Below, in pieces: positions 6,314 to 8,042 of a stretch of DNA of 8,042 nucleotides. The notes beneath the pieces were generated by a model. The model saw nothing but the letters and a program-made list of their open reading frames with translations. It did not search any database and was not told the DNA's origin. Where the stretch lies: assembly GCA_036788095.1 (NCBI GenBank), contig DAIQOA010000196.1, forward strand, positions 1 to 8,042, read 5' to 3'. A program made the translations under genes and the position numbers. The stretch is from Anaerohabitans sp036788095 (GTDB lineage Bacteria; Zhuqueibacterota; Zhuqueibacteria; Residuimicrobiales; Residuimicrobiaceae). Within the stretch, counting starts at the first letter, position 1, and the number at the start of each line of letters is the position of its first letter.

Positions 6314-7510
6314 TCAACTTTTCGCCTTGGCGGTGTTGGTTTTAAACAACGTCAGAAATGCCACGGCGCAGAGAATGGTCAGCGCGCAGGGGACGATAAA
6401 GACGTTGGTCCAGTTGGTGACGCCCTGTGGAGTAGTAAACATGGATTTGATCCAGCCGGCAAAGAGGCTGCCGACGTAATTGCCCAGACCATAAGTCACC
6501 AGGGTGATAAAGCTCTGAGCGGAATTGCGGATGTCGCTGGGGGCAATGGTGTCAAAATAGATGAACGCCGCGGCAAAGAAAAAGACAAAGCAAAAGCCGT
6601 GCAGCGCTAGAGAGGCGATCACCAGCCAGGCCGGCGAGCCGATGGCAAAGATGATGTAGCGGATCGGCCAGGCGAGAATGCCGATGGTCAGTACGGTGCG
6701 GATGCCGTATTTGGGCAGAGCCCAGGGAAGGAGAAAAGCCAGGACCAGGATCTCTGCGGCCTGGGCGATGACCATCACCATCGGTGTATTTTCCTTGGCT
6801 ACGCCGATGACCGAAGATTCGAGAAAGGGAGCGGTTAATACATAGTAGAACATGAGCTCAGTGGCCACGACAAAGGCGATGATGGTGAAGATGAGGACAT
6901 TGCGGTCTTTGAGCATCTTGAGAGCTTCGATGAAGGCCCAGGGCTTGGCCGAATTTTTCTGCGGTGGGGTGTGCGGCAGAGTGAACGACTGCACCCCCAT
7001 GATGAGCGAAAAAATGCCGGCCAGCAACAGGGTGTCGGCGCCGGGGGCGCTGCCCAGATAGCGCCAGCCCGTCAGCAGCAGGCCCGCAACGATCCAGCCG
7101 ATGGTGCCCCAGACGCGCACCTGACCGAACTCTTTTTCAGAATCTTTCATGTTGATGAAGGCGATCGAGTTGGTCAGCGCCATGGTGGGAGCATAGAGCA
7201 GGGAATAGAGAAAGAACAGCCACATCATCGAGGTATAGTCGGTCAGCCGTGAGATATAGATCAGCAGCGCGCCGCCGATGAGCTGTAGAACGGCGATTAC
7301 TTTTTCGCTGGAAAAATAGCGGTCGGCGAGTTGTCCGCCGATGAACGGAGCGATGATAGTGGCCAGCGGCAGCAGGCTGTAGATAATGCCGATCTGCATG
7401 CCGGTGAAATGAAGCGTGTTTTCCAGATATGCGGACAGCACCGGAGACCAGGCGCCCCAGATCGCATACTGCAAAAACATCATGATGCCTAGACGTACTT
7501 TGACGCTCAT
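6314..7510 (-). CDS. MFS permease, NupG-like nucleoside:H+ symporter family
   Basis: A 398-residue inner-membrane secondary transporter with about 12 hydrophobic helices, the usual length for this family. Family marks are an N terminus of the type SVKVRLGIMMFLQYAIWGAW (2-21), a GGQLADRYF loop between helices 2 and 3 (58-66), APTMALTNSIAFIN (107-120) and FGQVRVWGTIGWI (128-140). These are characteristic of the NupG/XapB nucleoside permeases and their many relatives in Bacteroidetes and Planctomycetes, where the true substrate is often unknown and may be a sugar or nucleoside. The start is set at the ATG at 7510 because GGAGG lies 5 nt before it; an in-frame ATG at 7546 lacks such a site. The gene ends in a strong terminator before the sigma-54 promoter, so it is probably a separate transcription unit. 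Family assignment is secure, substrate is not. Confidence 0.9.
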   Translation of the reverse strand: MSVKVRLGIMMFLQYAIWGAWSPVLSAYLENTLHFTGMQIGIIYSLLPLATIIAPFIGGQLADRYFSSEKVIAVLQLIGGALLIYISRLTDYTSMMWLFFLYSLLYAPTMALTNSIAFINMKDSEKEFGQVRVWGTIGWIVAGLLLTGWRYLGSAPGADTLLLAGIFSLIMGVQSFTLPHTPPQKNSAKPWAFIEALKMLKDRNVLIFTIIAFVVATELMFYYVLTAPFLESSVIGVAKENTPMVMVIAQAAEILVLAFLLPWALPKYGIRTVLTIGILAWPIRYIIFAIGSPAWLVIASLALHGFCFVFFFAAAFIYFDTIAPSDIRNSAQSFITLVTYGLGNYVGSLFAGWIKSMFTTPQGVTNWTNVFIVPCALTILCAVAFLTLFKTNTAKAKS

Positions 7511-7515
7511 GCGAA

Positions 7516-7520
7516 CCTCC
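7516..7520 (-). promoter_or_regulatory. Ribosome binding site of the permease gene
   Basis: The minus strand reads GGAGG, then TTCGC and ATG (7510-7508). This fixes the start 12 codons inside the longest open frame, which begins at 7546, and yields a protein starting M-S-V-K-V-R, the usual short polar lead before helix 1 in this family. Confidence 0.75.
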
Positions 7521-7549
7521 ATGTTAGGGATGAAGTACCAATCCAATCG

Positions 7550-7555
7550 TTTATA
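7550..7555 (-). promoter_or_regulatory. Weak -10-like hexamer upstream of the permease
   Basis: The minus strand reads TATAAA about 40 bases before the permease start, a five-of-six match to the housekeeping -10 hexamer. No good -35 hexamer is found 16-18 bases upstream, so this is only a candidate. Read-through from the ATPase gene is an alternative source of permease mRNA. Confidence 0.22.
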
Positions 7556-7587
7556 CGAAAACAGCTTCTTTTATCGCCTTTGCTCTT

Positions 7588-7748
7588 GACGGCTTTAGTA
7601 GGGAGCGTTGCAGCCGCCATTTTCTACTGCGTGCAACGTGTACCATGTTTCGTGCCCCGCTTCAGCAGGGAGCGTTCCAATCGCGGTTTTCAACTACGTG
7701 TAACGTGCATCGTGTATCGTGTTTGTTTCCCCGCTGCGGCAGGGAGCG
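7588..7748. repeat. Two and a third copies of a ~70-base hairpin-plus-heptamer repeat
   Basis: Copy A spans 7588-7654 (67 bases), copy B 7655-7728 (74 bases) and a partial copy C 7729-7748. Each begins with a GC-rich palindrome (CCCCGC, four bases, GCAGGG at 7655-7670 and 7729-7744; degraded at 7588-7603), then AGGGAGCG, a shared middle part with TTTTC-A/T-ACT, and then four heptamer-like steps ending in CGTG or CATG (7628-7654 and 7695-7721). In the minus-strand RNA the palindromes form six-pair stems (CCCUGC with GCGGGG, including a U-G wobble) closed by tetraloops UGAA and CGCA. The element runs from the permease-ATPase gap into the 3' end of the ATPase frame. It looks like a dispersed intergenic repeat of REP/MITE-like nature; genome-wide copies are not visible here. 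Confidence 0.75.
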
Positions 7749-8042
7749 GGCGTTTGGGCCACAGCATTTTGGATATCTCACGCACCCACAACACGCTGCT
7801 GGACACCACGATGCAGACCACCCAGTCTAACCAACTCAACGGCCGGGTGCCAAACGCCTTTTGCAGGAATGGAACGTAAATAACCACCGCCTGCAGAACA
7901 GCCGAAAGCAGAACCGCCCGCCAAATCCATGGATTGCTGAACAGGTCTTTGAACGCGCTCTCATAGCCCGACCGGGCGTTAAACACGTTGACGAGCTGGA
8001 AAAAGACCATCTGCCGGGCATCGACAAAGGTCGGACGAAATT
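7690..8042 (-). CDS. P2-type cation-transporting ATPase, C-terminal part (5' end outside window)
   Basis: The last 116 residues of a P-type ATPase of the Ca2+/Na+-K+-like class, which pumps cations across the membrane using ATP. Visible are the end of the C-terminal membrane domain: RQMVFFQLVNVFNARS (transmembrane helix 8 with the typical FNxRS ending), WRAVLLSAVLQAVVIYVPFLQKAFG (helix 9) and PLSWLDWVVCIVVSSSVLWVREISKML (helix 10). This pattern is well known for the Cation_ATPase_C domain; the phosphorylation (DKTGT) and nucleotide-binding domains would lie beyond the window edge, so the transported ion cannot be decided. After helix 10 the last 20 or so residues (PLPAAAGKQTRYTMHVTRS) are encoded by repeat DNA (copies C and B), and the TGA stop lies inside copy B. 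The original stop codon was probably lost or overwritten when the repeat arrived. The tail is likely cytosolic and dispensable. Confidence 0.9.
   Translation of the reverse strand, partial: FRPTFVDARQMVFFQLVNVFNARSGYESAFKDLFSNPWIWRAVLLSAVLQAVVIYVPFLQKAFGTRPLSWLDWVVCIVVSSSVLWVREISKMLWPKRPLPAAAGKQTRYTMHVTRS

Noticed and set aside
6116..6610. Plus-strand open frame starting in the intergenic gap
   Set aside because: It runs across the terminator and then antisense to the permease; it shows no conserved protein features and no convincing start site.
7628..7721. CRISPR array
   Set aside because: The repeated units are adjacent and diverged, with 7-base internal periodicity and no unique spacers of regular length between identical repeats.

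Overview
The window carries four genes, all read from the minus strand. In order of transcription they are: the C-terminal end of a P2-type cation-transporting ATPase (7690-8042, cut by the window edge), an MFS permease of the NupG-like nucleoside:H+ symporter type (6314-7510), a very large secreted and membrane-anchored carbohydrate-active protein of 1667 residues (902-5905), and the N-terminal two thirds of a processive family-2 glycosyltransferase (1-800, cut by the window edge). Coding regions are moderately GC-rich. A perfect -24/-12 sigma-54 promoter, the permease type and the periplasmic-type giant protein suggest a Gram-negative bacterium, perhaps from a little-studied phylum of the FCB group. 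That placement is a guess from gene style and not a phylogenetic result.

The centre of interest is the pair formed by the giant protein and the glycosyltransferase. The giant has a signal peptide, a first glycoside-hydrolase-like TIM barrel, a Rossmann/GATase-like segment, a DUF2334-type polysaccharide deacetylase with an intact metal-binding Asp-His-His set, a second GATase-like segment, a second related TIM barrel, PEGA-like beta repeats, one C-terminal transmembrane helix and a basic tail. The first half has the domain order I recall for the Pel exopolysaccharide protein PelA (hydrolase, Rossmann-like, deacetylase). The combination of deacetylase plus hydrolase beside a GT2 synthase also recalls PgaB/PgaC of poly-N-acetylglucosamine systems. 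The inferred role is synthesis, deacetylation and trimming of an extracellular polysaccharide by an undescribed variant of these machines. Chemistry and substrate are not proven by the sequence.

The 408-base gap between permease and giant (5906-6313) is rich in signals. It holds a hairpin and a strong terminator for the permease, a candidate activator-binding inverted repeat, a perfect match to the IHF consensus, a perfect sigma-54 promoter, and a leader of about 127 nt with an inverted repeat that could compete with the ribosome binding site. This is the classic layout of an enhancer-dependent promoter and suggests the polysaccharide operon is switched on by a dedicated activator. The giant and the GT2 are separated by 101 bases with no terminator visible, so they are probably cotranscribed. 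Their favoured starts are GTG and TTG.

The 179-base gap between permease and ATPase (7511-7689) is mostly filled by two diverged copies, plus a third partial one, of a roughly 70-base repeat made of a GC-rich hairpin and a run of CGTG-ending heptamers. One copy supplies the end and the stop codon of the ATPase reading frame.
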